The translations under genes were made by a program, and so were the position numbers. From Cytophagaceae bacterium (GTDB lineage: Bacteria > Bacteroidota > Bacteroidia > Flavobacteriales > Flavobacteriaceae): a DNA stretch of 36,274 nucleotides. The notes beneath the pieces are model-generated. The model was not told the origin of the DNA, did no database searches, and saw only the letters and a list, made by a program, of their open reading frames with translations. The stretch is from positions 1 through 36,274 of the forward strand of contig PAUP01000081.1 of the NCBI GenBank assembly GCA_002712765.1, read 5' to 3'. Shown one piece after another: positions 15,719 to 24,260 of the stretch. Position 1 is the first letter of the stretch; each line of letters opens with the position of its first letter.

Positions 15719-17197
15719 TTAATATGCCTTGGCAAAAAGTACACGCTGCTTTGACGGTTTTCCGCTGTATATACAGCTTCCTTCCTCGGGTTGTCCTTCT
15801 AACGGAATACAGCGTATTGTAGCTTTTGTTTCGTTTTTTATCGCCGCTTCAGAGGCTGCTGTGCCATCCCAGTGTGCGCTAATAAATCCAGTTTTATTTT
15901 CAAGTACTTCTTTAAATTCTGTATAGGTATTGACTTCGGTAATATGCGCGTCTCTAAATACTCTAGCCTTGTCATAGAGGGCCTCTTGAATTTCTTGCAA
16001 AAGGGCACTTACTTTATCGACTACATCTTCTTTGGCCACAAACTCTTTGGTAAGGGTGTCACGGCGTGCGAGTTCGACCGTTCTTTTTTCTAGATCTTTT
16101 GGTCCTATACCAATACGAAGCGGTACTCCTTTCAATTCGTATTCATTAAACTTCCATCCTGGTTTATGCGTATCTCTATTGTCAAATTTTACGCTTATAC
16201 CTCGTTTTCGTAAATCAGCTACGATTTCGTTGGCTACTTGAGAAATGGCCTCTAATTGTTCTTGACCTTTATATATAGGTACTATCACCACTTGATAAGG
16301 GGCAAGATTAGGGGGCAGCACCAAGCCGTGATCATCGCTGTGGGTCATGATCAGGGCACCCATAAGTCGGGTAGAAACACCCCATGAGGTGGCCCATACA
16401 TATTCTTGCTTGCCTTGGTTGCTTGTGAATTTGACATCAAACGCTTTCGCGAAATTCTGTCCAAGAAAATGTGAAGTTCCGGCTTGTAGGGCTTTTCCAT
16501 CCTGCATTAGTGCTTCAATGCAAAAGGTTTCGACAGCTCCAGCAAAACGCTCACTTTCTGTTTTTAATCCTTCTATTACTGGGATGGCAAGAAAACGTTC
16601 GGCAAAATCGGCATAGACTTTATTCATAAGCCTTGCCTCATCCATTGCTTCTTGCTCTGTAGCATGAGCGGTATGACCTTCCTGCCATAAGAATTCAGCA
16701 GTTCTCAGAAATAGGCGTGTTCGCATTTCCCATCGCACGACATTGGCCCATTGATTGATCAATAGCGGTAAGTCTCGATATGATTGAATCCAACCTTTAT
16801 AAGTGTTCCAGATAATAGCTTCACTAGTAGGTCTAACGATTAATTCTTCTTCTAACCGCGCTTCTGGGTCAACACGTAATTTACCTTCGCGATCAGGATC
16901 GTTTTGAAGCCTGTAATGCGTGACAACAGCACATTCTTTGGCAAAGCCTTCTGCGTTTTTTTCTTCGGCTTCAAAAAGACTTTTGGGCACAAACAAAGGG
17001 AAGTATGCATTTTGATGACCTGTCTCTTTAAACATGCGGTCAAGTTCTGCTTGCATCTTTTCCCAAATGGCAAAACCATAAGGTTTGATGACCATACATC
17101 CTCTTACGGCCGAGTTTTCGGCTAAATCAGCTTTTACGACCAATTCATTATACCATTTTGAGTAATCTTCGCTTCTACTGGTTAAATTCTTCCCCAT
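15719..17197 (-). CDS. proS: Prolyl-tRNA synthetase (ProS type 3, without editing domain)
   Basis: The 492-residue class II synthetase charges tRNA-Pro in the cytoplasm. Visible elements are VRPTSEA (121-127), motif 2 [15 protein letters not shown] (155-169) with [22 protein letters not shown] (240-254) and motif 3 with STRLMGALI (275-283). There is no INS editing insertion, and the chain ends in Tyr (KAY), as in archaeal/eukaryote-like ProS type 3, which is usual in Bacteroidota. It has its own promoter (17253-17280) and is divergent from the lipoprotein gene at 17301. Confidence 0.97.
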   Translation of the reverse strand: MGKNLTSRSEDYSKWYNELVVKADLAENSAVRGCMVIKPYGFAIWEKMQAELDRMFKETGHQNAYFPLFVPKSLFEAEEKNAEGFAKECAVVTHYRLQNDPDREGKLRVDPEARLEEELIVRPTSEAIIWNTYKGWIQSYRDLPLLINQWANVVRWEMRTRLFLRTAEFLWQEGHTAHATEQEAMDEARLMNKVYADFAERFLAIPVIEGLKTESERFAGAVETFCIEALMQDGKALQAGTSHFLGQNFAKAFDVKFTSNQGKQEYVWATSWGVSTRLMGALIMTHSDDHGLVLPPNLAPYQVVIVPIYKGQEQLEAISQVANEIVADLRKRGISVKFDNRDTHKPGWKFNEYELKGVPLRIGIGPKDLEKRTVELARRDTLTKEFVAKEDVVDKVSALLQEIQEALYDKARVFRDAHITEVNTYTEFKEVLENKTGFISAHWDGTAASEAAIKNETKATIRCIPLEGQPEEGSCIYSGKPSKQRVLFAKAY

Positions 17198-17252
17198 ATA
17201 GGTTAGTTTGGCACAAAATTTGTGATATAGTTAACGTGTTATTTCGATAGCG

Positions 17253-17280
17253 CAAAACTAGTTATTTTTACCACATACAA
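17253..17280 (-). promoter_or_regulatory. Promoter of proS
   Basis: TTG (plus 17278-17280), 17 bases and TAGTTTTG (plus 17253-17260, exact TAnnTTTG) lie on the minus strand, giving a leader of about 50 bases. A 13-bp palindrome (17212-17224, CACAAAATTTGTG) lies in that leader. Confidence 0.65.
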
Positions 17281-17300
17281 CAATAAAACCCAGTATAGTT

Positions 17301-18503
17301 ATGCAACTTTATTCACCTTCACTTAAGCCACTCAAACTGATCCTCGCTAGCTTGATTAGCGCAGGATTATTTGTGTCCTGTGGTGCCAATCAAACCGTCT
17401 ACGACGATGACGGGATCTATAGTTCAAACACATATGCGACTGTCGCCACAGAAGAAGCACCTACTGGTGGTACTACTCCCAATGGCGTAGCCTATCGCAA
17501 TTATTTTGAGCAAGGAGCGGCCTCGCTTGAAGATGTGCCTGAAGAAGGTGCTATTTTCACCGATGTAGACACCTATTCATCTGAAGGTGATTACGATCAG
17601 GGCTATTCTTATGAAGAAGGCGTTGGCTACGAAACAGGACGTGCTGCCTGGGGTGACGAAACAGAAGATGTAACGGTTAATATATATCCAAGCTTTGGCG
17701 GTTGGGGCTGGGCCAATGCAGGCTGGGGCTGGGGTGGTTTTGGCCGCTGGGGCTGGGGCAACGCTGGCTGGGGCTGGGGGGGCTTTGGTGGCCGGGGGTG
17801 GGCTAATGCTGGCTGGGGCTGGGGCAACCCTTATTGGGGAGGCGTTGGTTTCGGATTTGGCAATCCATGGGCCTGGAATCCCTTCTTTTACGGACAACAA
17901 GGGTTTTACAACGGCTATAACTACGGGCAATTTGGAAGACGTGTAGCGTATGCTGCCGGTAGAAGAAATTCGGTGAGCGGAGCAGTTGCTGCTTCAAGAG
18001 CACGTTTACGCGATGGTGGACGTCGTGGTACCAATCGAGCGACCTATACTAGAGGTAGAGGTACAACTCGTCCTTCATCGGCGGCTAGAGGTCTTGCAAG
18101 ACCAAACAGTGCTAGAGATGGTAGAAGTCGTGGCATAGCTAGACCACTTTCTGGAAGAACAGGAGATGCTCGAAGTTTAGGAAGACCAAGCACAGCAAGA
18201 GATGGTAGAAGTCGTGGTGTTGCACGTCCAAACGGATCGCGCCCATCATCGGCAAGCAGAGCCAGAGGGACTTCAAGACCTTCTTCTGCAAGTCGTGCAA
18301 GAGGTACTTCGAGACCTTCATCGGCAAATAGAGCTAGAGGTACTAGTCGTCCTAGTTATAATAGAAGCCGTTCTACTGGAAGACCTTCATCAGCCTCAAG
18401 ATCGAGATCTGGCGGTTCTTATAGAAGTTCAGGAGCAAGAAGTTCATCTAGAGGCTCTAGCGGTTCTCGAGGAGGATCTCGAGGCGGTCGCGGTAGAGGA
18501 TAA
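17301..18503 (+). CDS. Repeat-rich lipoprotein: acidic, Gly-Trp and Arg-Ser segments
   Basis: The 400-residue product has a lipoprotein signal with C27 (LFVSC), an acidic region (about 30-125), a Gly/Trp/Asn-rich repeat segment (about 132-190) and a long Arg/Ser/Gly-rich basic half (about 212-400) with 12-residue repeats. I do not recognise a domain. Similar flavobacterial proteins are sometimes mislabelled vitellogenin because of the Ser/Arg composition. The lipid anchor and the neighbouring outer-membrane porin 54 bases downstream suggest an envelope role. The strong charge split (acidic front, basic tail) may allow self-association or binding to polyanions, but this is inference. It is divergent from proS. 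Confidence 0.8.
   Translation: MQLYSPSLKPLKLILASLISAGLFVSCGANQTVYDDDGIYSSNTYATVATEEAPTGGTTPNGVAYRNYFEQGAASLEDVPEEGAIFTDVDTYSSEGDYDQGYSYEEGVGYETGRAAWGDETEDVTVNIYPSFGGWGWANAGWGWGGFGRWGWGNAGWGWGGFGGRGWANAGWGWGNPYWGGVGFGFGNPWAWNPFFYGQQGFYNGYNYGQFGRRVAYAAGRRNSVSGAVAASRARLRDGGRRGTNRATYTRGRGTTRPSSAARGLARPNSARDGRSRGIARPLSGRTGDARSLGRPSTARDGRSRGVARPNGSRPSSASRARGTSRPSSASRARGTSRPSSANRARGTSRPSYNRSRSTGRPSSASRSRSGGSYRSSGARSSSRGSSGSRGGSRGGRGRG
17701..17829 (+). repeat. Gly-Trp tandem repeat inside lipoprotein gene
   Basis: Roughly three degenerate units of 15-16 codons (type WGWxNAGWGWGGFG) follow each other. The DNA is GC-rich (repeated GGCTGGGGCTGG) compared with its surroundings. Confidence 0.8.
18237..18356 (+). 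repeat. 36-bp tandem repeat coding SRPSSASRARGT
   Basis: Three to four degenerate copies of a 12-codon unit (SRPSSASRARGT) lie in the basic half of the lipoprotein. Codon use differs between copies, so the repeat is older than a recent slippage event or is kept at protein level. Confidence 0.8.
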
Positions 18504-18557
18504 GCACTCCTATATGTTATCGTACATATAGAACATCAATCACATTAAATCATTCGA

Positions 18558-20072
18558 ATGAAAAAACTACTAATATTTAGCATGGCGTTGCTTGGCAGCG
18601 GTATGCTATATGCTCAAAACATCAATGACGCATTACGCTATTCTACAACAAATCCTACGGGTACCGCACGATTTAATGCTTTAGGTGGCGCTTTTGGCGC
18701 CCTTGGAGGAGATCTTAGTGCAGTAAGTATAAACCCTGCTAGTAGTGCAGTATTTACAAGAAATACGGTTTCATTTTCATTGAGTAATGATAATTTTGAC
18801 AATGAGGTCAACTACTTTAATGGAGCCACCTCAAATGCAGACAGTGATATCGCCTTTAATCAAATAGGCGGTGTTTTTGTTTTTGAATCCCAACCCGATG
18901 CGCGTTGGAAAAAGTTTGCGATTGGATTTAACTATGATCGTTCCCAAGATTTTGACGATCAATTTGTTGCTGCGGGCACAGGCAATACTTCTATAGCCAA
19001 TTATTTTCTAAATTTTGCGCAAGGCGTTCCTTTAGACTTGCTAGAATTGAGACCAGACGAAACGATTGGCGATTTATACCAATTTTTAGGAGAGAATGAA
19101 GGGTTTGGAGCCCAGCAAGCCTTTTTGGGGTATCAATCTTTTGTAATAGATCCAATCAACTTTGACGCCAACAATACCAATTACATATCCAACGTAGCGG
19201 GTAATTCTTTTGAGCAAGAATACGCTTTTGCCAGCGCTGGATATAATGGCAAAGGGGCTTTTAATATTTCGGCCCAATATCAAGACGATTTTTATATTGG
19301 TATCAACCTCAACTCTCATTTTTTTGACTACGAGCAATCCTCGGTGCTAAGAGAAAACAATGCCAATGAGGGAAGCTTTGTCAATGCGATTCGCTTTGAA
19401 AACAACTTGCGCACCTTCGGGAGTGGTTTTTCTTTCCAGATCGGTGCAATCCATAAATTAGGAAACAACTTACGCGTAGGTTTGACCTATGATTCTCCTA
19501 CTTGGTTAACGGTGTCAGAAGAAGGCAGTCAGCGTATTAGTTCTGAGCGTGTCGAAAATGAAAATTTAATTACTACCAATGTCAATCCTGGCATTTTAAA
19601 TATCTACCAAGATTATCAACTCACCACTCCTGCAAAGTATAGCGGTAGTATTGCATATCTCTTCGGAACTCAGGGTCTATTGAGTTTTGATTATGTTTAT
19701 ACCGATTTTACACAACTCAGTTTTAGACCTAAAGGAGATGCGTTTTTTAGTGAGCAAAATGCTATCATTGATGCCCAATTACAAGGGGTTTCCACATATA
19801 GACTAGGCGGAGAATACCGATATGGTCAATGGAGTTTTAGAGGTGGATATAATTATACCGAAAGTCCTTTTGTGAACCAACAAACCATAGGAGAACTCAC
19901 GGGGTACTCGCTAGGTTTAGGGTATAATTTTGGTAATACCAAACTCGATGTTTCTTATCAGAACCAAGAGCAAAATAGAAATCAAGCGTTATTTAGTACA
20001 GGTTTAACAAGTGAGGCAGGGATACAACGCAATGCCGAGATTATCACAGCTACCTTGACCTTTAGTCTTTAA
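18558..20072 (+). CDS. OmpP1/FadL/TodX-type outer-membrane protein
   Basis: The 504-residue protein has a signal peptide (about 1-19, MLYAQ) and then an N-terminal plug-like region with NALGGAFGALGGDLSAVS and INPASSAVF, typical of the Bacteroidota branch of the OmpP1/FadL family. The rest is made of alternating beta strands and ends TATLTFSL, an outer-membrane-barrel type C-terminus. Members import hydrophobic compounds such as fatty acids; the substrate here is unknown. It follows the repeat-rich lipoprotein by 54 bases, with an inverted repeat between them (18510-18531), and ends at the terminator at 20096-20122. Confidence 0.85.
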   Translation: MKKLLIFSMALLGSGMLYAQNINDALRYSTTNPTGTARFNALGGAFGALGGDLSAVSINPASSAVFTRNTVSFSLSNDNFDNEVNYFNGATSNADSDIAFNQIGGVFVFESQPDARWKKFAIGFNYDRSQDFDDQFVAAGTGNTSIANYFLNFAQGVPLDLLELRPDETIGDLYQFLGENEGFGAQQAFLGYQSFVIDPINFDANNTNYISNVAGNSFEQEYAFASAGYNGKGAFNISAQYQDDFYIGINLNSHFFDYEQSSVLRENNANEGSFVNAIRFENNLRTFGSGFSFQIGAIHKLGNNLRVGLTYDSPTWLTVSEEGSQRISSERVENENLITTNVNPGILNIYQDYQLTTPAKYSGSIAYLFGTQGLLSFDYVYTDFTQLSFRPKGDAFFSEQNAIIDAQLQGVSTYRLGGEYRYGQWSFRGGYNYTESPFVNQQTIGELTGYSLGLGYNFGNTKLDVSYQNQEQNRNQALFSTGLTSEAGIQRNAEIITATLTFSL

Positions 20073-20095
20073 GAAAAGAAGATCATAAAATTTTT

Positions 20096-20122
20096 AAAAG
20101 CAGCCTTCGGGTTGCTTTTTTT
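20096..20122 (+). terminator. Terminator after porin gene
   Basis: The stem GCAGCC (20100-20105) pairs with GGTTGC (20110-20115) around a TTCG tetraloop, followed by a T-run. The next gene starts at 20150, so an ATG at 20123 inside the T-run is not a plausible start. Confidence 0.85.
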
Positions 20123-20149
20123 ATGCCTAGTTTTAGCAAAAAAAAGGAT

Positions 20150-20692
20150 ATGAAACAGGTTGTAGGTTTTGGCGGTAGTAATAGTAAAAGCTCAATTAAT
20201 GCTGCTTTGGTACGCTATATTTTAGGGCAATTAGAAGGGGTGGCTACCAATGAGGTAGTTTTGATTAATTATGATATACCGATGTACGGTATTGATATCG
20301 AGCAAGAAAAAGGAATACCCATTGATGTACAATTACTCAAAAATGAGATTGAAAAAGCAGATGGACTTGTCATTAGCGTCAATGAGCACAACGGGTCTTG
20401 GTCTGCTTATTTTAAAAGCGTATTTGATTGGTTGACTCGCGCCGATAGGAATTTTCTAGAAGGCAAAAAGATCTTACTTAGCAGTACATCACCAGGAGCA
20501 CGCGGGGCCTCTAGCTCTCTCGATTATGCCAAATCAGTTATGCCGCGTTTTGGCGGTACTATAGTCGAATCATTTAGTTTTCCATCTTTTCAGGACCACT
20601 TTGACTCAGACAAACTCGAAATAACCGATGACAACTTGCGTTTGGGAGTGGCCGAGGTAATCGCTTCCTTTTTAAATGAATTATCAGATTAA
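20150..20692 (+). CDS. NADPH-dependent FMN reductase family protein
   Basis: The 180-residue protein has a flavodoxin-like fold: GFGGSNSKSSIN (7-18) is the phosphate-binding loop for FMN, and SVNEHNGSWSAYFKSVFDWL (76-95) matches the family segment around the flavin ring. It probably reduces FMN or a quinone/azo compound with NADPH in the cytosol. The start at 20150 is chosen because the upstream ATG lies in the terminator. Its TAA overlaps the stop of the convergent amylase gene by four bases. Confidence 0.88.
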   Translation: MKQVVGFGGSNSKSSINAALVRYILGQLEGVATNEVVLINYDIPMYGIDIEQEKGIPIDVQLLKNEIEKADGLVISVNEHNGSWSAYFKSVFDWLTRADRNFLEGKKILLSSTSPGARGASSSLDYAKSVMPRFGGTIVESFSFPSFQDHFDSDKLEITDDNLRLGVAEVIASFLNELSD

Positions 20693-22374
20693 TATTCGAG
20701 TAAAACTATAGAGAAGGGAGAATCTATTGTAACTTTTCCATCCTTTAAAGCGAGGCGTTGTCCAGAGTATGCATCTGTGATCATTTGGTCTTGAGTGTTT
20801 GCTGTGACCGCTTTCGCGAAAGCGGATCCTACTTCAATCGTCTTTTTACCTTTGGGAAGATCTAATCCAACCACCACCATGTCTACGTCTTCCTCATAGG
20901 AAAAACGACGGCTAAAGATATAAGGCGCTTTAGAAATCATTTGATGCTCACCAGCACCAATAGCAGGATGATTAGCTCTAAACTGTCCGAGCTTTTGCCA
21001 ATGGGTTAATACAGCTTTTGTCTCGGGATGATAAAGCGCATCCCAATTCATGAGACTGCGCAAGGTAGCATCTCCGCTTGTACCTTCTATGGTCAGATCT
21101 CTAGCGCTTTCGTCTCCGTAATAGATTTGGGAAATTCCTGGTGTGAGTAGGAGTTTTGTAGCTGTCTCCATGCTACGACTTCTGTCTTTGTCAAAAGGAT
21201 TGCCATCATCGTGAGAGGTGGCATAATTGACGATGCTTTTACCTTTTAAAGGCCCGTGTATGATACTGTCGTAGCGCGCAAAAAGGGTTTCATAATCATT
21301 CTGGGCGTCATACTTAAATTGAAAATTGATCAAATTGTCAAACCCGTGATCAAAATAATCTACTTTTTTATCACCAAGATCAAATTGACGCCCCTGTCCT
21401 GCCATAAAGTTGTACACCTCTCCAAACATAAAAAAATCATTGTCGTCTATGACGGCATCGGGATGATTTGCTTTATAGGTCTGAAAGGCTTTATCGGCTT
21501 GAGCTCTCAAAACGACCCAAGCGTCTTCTTCTACGTGTTTGGTGGTATCTACTCTAAAGGCATCAATCCCAAACTCCCTTATGTAATCTGTAAGCCATTT
21601 GATGATGTAATTACGGGGGGTACGGGCTAACCCACTTTCATTAAAAAAAGCGTCTAATTCTTTCATTTCCTGTTCATAACGTCCTTCGCTTTTCCATTTT
21701 TCTATCAAGTGAGGCGGTAGGGCAACTTCTTTGCTACTTTCCGTTTTTATATCAGAAAGATTAGTGACCAAATTACACTTGGTAGTATTTTCGTAGGTAG
21801 TAAAACCGCAATTAGGGCCTTTTCTTGCCCAATCTTCTCCCCAAAATGGATCTTTTTCTGAAGGATGACCTGTGTGATTAAGTACCACATCCATTACAAT
21901 GCGAATTCCATTGTCGTGTGCCGTGTCAACCAGTTCTTTAAGATCTTCCATAGTACCAAAATTGGGGTCGAGGCTGGTCCAGTCTTTGGCCCAATACCCG
22001 TGAAAACCATACGTATATCCAGTACCTTCATCCACACCGGCGTGGTTTTGTTCGACCACAGGGGTAAACCAAATAGCATTGACCCCAAGATCTTGAAAAT
22101 ATCCCTCTTCAATTTTTTGTGTGATCCCCTTTATATCTCCGCCTTTAAAACCTCTTAAAACGGCCGTTTCTTTTGTTCTGTCAAAGTTGACATCGTTAGA
22201 AGGGTCGGCATTGTAAAAGCGATCTGTCATCAAAAAGTACATATTGGCGGCTTCCCATATAAAAGGTTGCTCCTGCGTTTGCTTTAGGGCAATGTCAGGC
22301 GCCGATGGCTCTTGTTTACAGCCAATTAATGAGAAGGCAAGTAGTATTGCAAAAAGTGCCGTAGTATTTTTCAT
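20689..22374 (-). CDS. GH13 alpha-amylase family lipoprotein
   Basis: The 561-residue protein has a lipoprotein signal (LIGC, C19) and one GH13 catalytic domain. Conserved regions are DVVLNHTG (162-169), GIDAFRVDTTKH (269-280, nucleophile D276), MFGEVY (316-321, acid/base E319) and TSHDDGNPF (386-394, third acid D389 or D390). It hydrolyses alpha-glucans or maltodextrins at the cell surface or in the periplasm. It stands alone, not in a SusCD-type locus. The C-terminal sandwich contains an exact copy of the 14-bp palindrome (20810-20823), read as AFAKA. It is divergent from menA. Confidence 0.94.
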   Translation of the reverse strand: MKNTTALFAILLAFSLIGCKQEPSAPDIALKQTQEQPFIWEAANMYFLMTDRFYNADPSNDVNFDRTKETAVLRGFKGGDIKGITQKIEEGYFQDLGVNAIWFTPVVEQNHAGVDEGTGYTYGFHGYWAKDWTSLDPNFGTMEDLKELVDTAHDNGIRIVMDVVLNHTGHPSEKDPFWGEDWARKGPNCGFTTYENTTKCNLVTNLSDIKTESSKEVALPPHLIEKWKSEGRYEQEMKELDAFFNESGLARTPRNYIIKWLTDYIREFGIDAFRVDTTKHVEEDAWVVLRAQADKAFQTYKANHPDAVIDDNDFFMFGEVYNFMAGQGRQFDLGDKKVDYFDHGFDNLINFQFKYDAQNDYETLFARYDSIIHGPLKGKSIVNYATSHDDGNPFDKDRSRSMETATKLLLTPGISQIYYGDESARDLTIEGTSGDATLRSLMNWDALYHPETKAVLTHWQKLGQFRANHPAIGAGEHQMISKAPYIFSRRFSYEEDVDMVVVGLDLPKGKKTIEVGSAFAKAVTANTQDQMITDAYSGQRLALKDGKVTIDSPFSIVLLEY

Positions 22375-22427
22375 AATCGCATTTTAGATAGTACGAAACT
22401 AGTAAATTGAGGTGAGAAAATGTATTT

Positions 22428-22459
22428 TTTCGCTTTAAGCGAAAGAAAATGTATTTTTG
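22428..22459 (+). promoter_or_regulatory. -7 element of menA with adjacent inverted repeat
   Basis: TATTTTTG (22452-22459) matches TAnnTTTG exactly, 12 bases before the menA start. Just upstream, TTTCGCTT-T-AAGCGAAA (22428-22444) is a perfect inverted repeat where the spacer of the promoter would lie. No TTG is found at the usual distance, so activator or repressor control is possible. Confidence 0.4.
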
Positions 22460-22470
22460 ACACCATAAAA

Positions 22471-23379
22471 ATGCCTATGCCCGCACTTAAATCCTGGCTC
22501 TTAGCCGCACGTCTTAGGACGCTACCACTTTCTATCTCAGGGATTTTAATGGGCTCGGGGTTGGCGGCCTTAGAAGGCGCTTTTAGAGCCGACATTTTCT
22601 TATGGGCATCTCTTGTGACTCTGGGGTTTCAAATTTTGTCCAATTTTGCCAATGATTACGGAGACGGTATAAAAGGTACAGATAATGAGAGAAGGGTGGG
22701 CCCGGCAAGAGCAATGCAAAGCGGACTGCTCACCGCAGCCCAATTAAGGCTTGGGATGATTGTTATTTCGGTAATAACTTTATGCGCAGTGATTGTACTT
22801 ATTTATGTCGCATTTGGCAGCGATAAACTTTTATTGTCACTCTTGTTTTTGGGACTGGGTATTGCTGCTATGATTGCAGCCGTAAAATATACTGTAGGCA
22901 AGAGTGCTTATGGCTATCGCGGTCTTGGTGATGTTTTTGTATTTCTTTTTTTTGGTTTGATAGGGGTAGGCGGCTGTTATTTTTTGTTTGTTCAAGATCT
23001 GCATTGGCTTACTTTTTTTCCTGCCATCACTATAGGCTGTATGGCGACTATAGTTTTGCATTTAAACAATATGCGTGATCGAAAAGAAGACCAAAGCGTG
23101 GGTAAGCGTACACTGGCTGTAGTGTTAGGCAAGGAAAGATCGGTTAGCTATCACAGCGTTTTGGTCATTACAGCAATCGTTTTTTGGGTGGCCTATTTAG
23201 TATTTGAGAAGTTGCCATTTTACTTTTGGGCAAGCTTATTATGTTTTATCCCCTTGCTATTGCATTGGACAAAGGTCAGGACTATTGATAATCATCAAAA
23301 ATTAGACCCAGAGCTTAAAAAGGTGGCTCTTACTACCTTTTTGTTGGCGCTATTGTTCTTTGGGTTGTCGATGTTATAA
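22471..23379 (+). CDS. menA: 1,4-dihydroxy-2-naphthoate polyprenyltransferase
   Basis: The 302-residue UbiA-family membrane enzyme attaches the polyprenyl chain to 1,4-dihydroxy-2-naphthoate to give demethylmenaquinone. It has about eight to nine helices and both aspartate motifs: NDYGDGIKGTDNERRVGP (61-78) and NNMRDRKEDQSVGKRTLAV (199-217). The N-terminal WLLAARLRTLPLSISGILMG is typical of MenA. The ATG at 22471 follows the -7 element and is preferred over a start 51 bases upstream that lies 5' of it. It opens a plus-strand stretch with menC and menE. Confidence 0.95.
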   Translation: MPMPALKSWLLAARLRTLPLSISGILMGSGLAALEGAFRADIFLWASLVTLGFQILSNFANDYGDGIKGTDNERRVGPARAMQSGLLTAAQLRLGMIVISVITLCAVIVLIYVAFGSDKLLLSLLFLGLGIAAMIAAVKYTVGKSAYGYRGLGDVFVFLFFGLIGVGGCYFLFVQDLHWLTFFPAITIGCMATIVLHLNNMRDRKEDQSVGKRTLAVVLGKERSVSYHSVLVITAIVFWVAYLVFEKLPFYFWASLLCFIPLLLHWTKVRTIDNHQKLDPELKKVALTTFLLALLFFGLSML

Positions 23380-23528
23380 ATCTGGCGCTAAGAGGTGTTG
23401 CTTTCGCCAAAACGCTAACAGCACTTGCCTATCCTTTTCAGTTCATTCTTAAGTGGGTTGTCTATGAATTGATTTTTTACAGCCCATCGAAATGTAGTAA
23501 CTTCGTAATGGATGTAAAAGTCACGCTT

Positions 23529-24212
23529 ATGAAACTTACTTTTTACGGTCAAAACTGTTTTCACATTGCTTTACAAGACAAACAATTGCTGGTTGATCCC
23601 TTTATTAGCGATAACCCGCTTTCTAAGGATAAGGTAGCTATAGACTCTATAGAGGCCGATTATATTTTGCTTACCCATGCTCATGAAGATCACGTCTTGG
23701 ATGCAGAAGCTATCGCCACTCGAACTGGAGCAACCATTGTAAGTAATTACGAAATTGCGATGTATTATCAGCAACGAGGTATTGAGGTTCACCCGATGAA
23801 TCACGGCGGTAAATGGCAATTTGATTTTGGAGTGCTTAAAATGGTTCAGGCGGTTCATACGAGCTCTTTTGCAGATGGAACCTACGGGGGTCAACCCGCT
23901 GGTTTTGTTTTAAGCGCTGATGGCCATACCATCTATATAGCTGGAGATACCAGTCTCACCTATGATATGAAATTGATCCCAATGCACTATCAAATCGATG
24001 TGGCAATTTTACCAATTGGCGACAATTTTACGATGGGTATTGACGATGCGGTTGTAGCCTCAAATTTTATTGAATGTGATCAAATTATAGGGTGTCATTA
24101 CGACACTTTTGGATTTATAGAAATTGATCATGATAAGGCCAGAAATGCCTTTGACCAAGCCGGAAAAACTTTACATTTATTAGCCATTTGTGAATCTTTT
24201 ACAGTAGCCTAA
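23529..24212 (+). CDS. UPF0173-type metal-dependent hydrolase (MBL fold)
   Basis: The 227-residue metallo-beta-lactamase-fold protein starts MKLTFYGQNCFHI, like UPF0173 proteins; this sets the start at 23529. Metal ligands are visible: THAHEDH (49-55: H50, H52, D54, H55), H110, D140 (IAGDTSL) and H190 (GCHYDTFG). The substrate is unknown. It sits between menA and menC, a place where flavobacteria often carry such a gene; a link to quinone synthesis is only contextual. A 149-bp gap precedes it, with a degenerate copy of the palindrome at 23400. Confidence 0.9.
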   Translation: MKLTFYGQNCFHIALQDKQLLVDPFISDNPLSKDKVAIDSIEADYILLTHAHEDHVLDAEAIATRTGATIVSNYEIAMYYQQRGIEVHPMNHGGKWQFDFGVLKMVQAVHTSSFADGTYGGQPAGFVLSADGHTIYIAGDTSLTYDMKLIPMHYQIDVAILPIGDNFTMGIDDAVVASNFIECDQIIGCHYDTFGFIEIDHDKARNAFDQAGKTLHLLAICESFTVA

Positions 24213-24260
24213 CGCAACAGCCCTTGGCGTGAATTCATTTAAGTCATACCCCAACACCTT

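Noticed and set aside
16443-16456. Near copy of the palindrome in proS (GCTTTCGCGAAATT)
   Set aside because: It codes the conserved ProS segment QNFAKAFD, so protein conservation is enough to explain it; it was not counted among the six exact copies.
17198-17300. Switch from mostly minus to mostly plus genes at about 17.2 kb as a replication origin or terminus
   Set aside because: Such switches are common; no origin boxes or dif-like site were found in the gap.
17577-17930. Pro/Ala-rich ORFs on the minus strand opposite the Gly-Trp repeats
   Set aside because: Low-complexity antisense images of GGCTGG repeats.
18202-18531. 109-codon ORF in another frame of the Arg-Ser repeat
   Set aside because: It arises from the tandem repeat in a shifted frame and has no start context or domain; a shadow of the lipoprotein gene.
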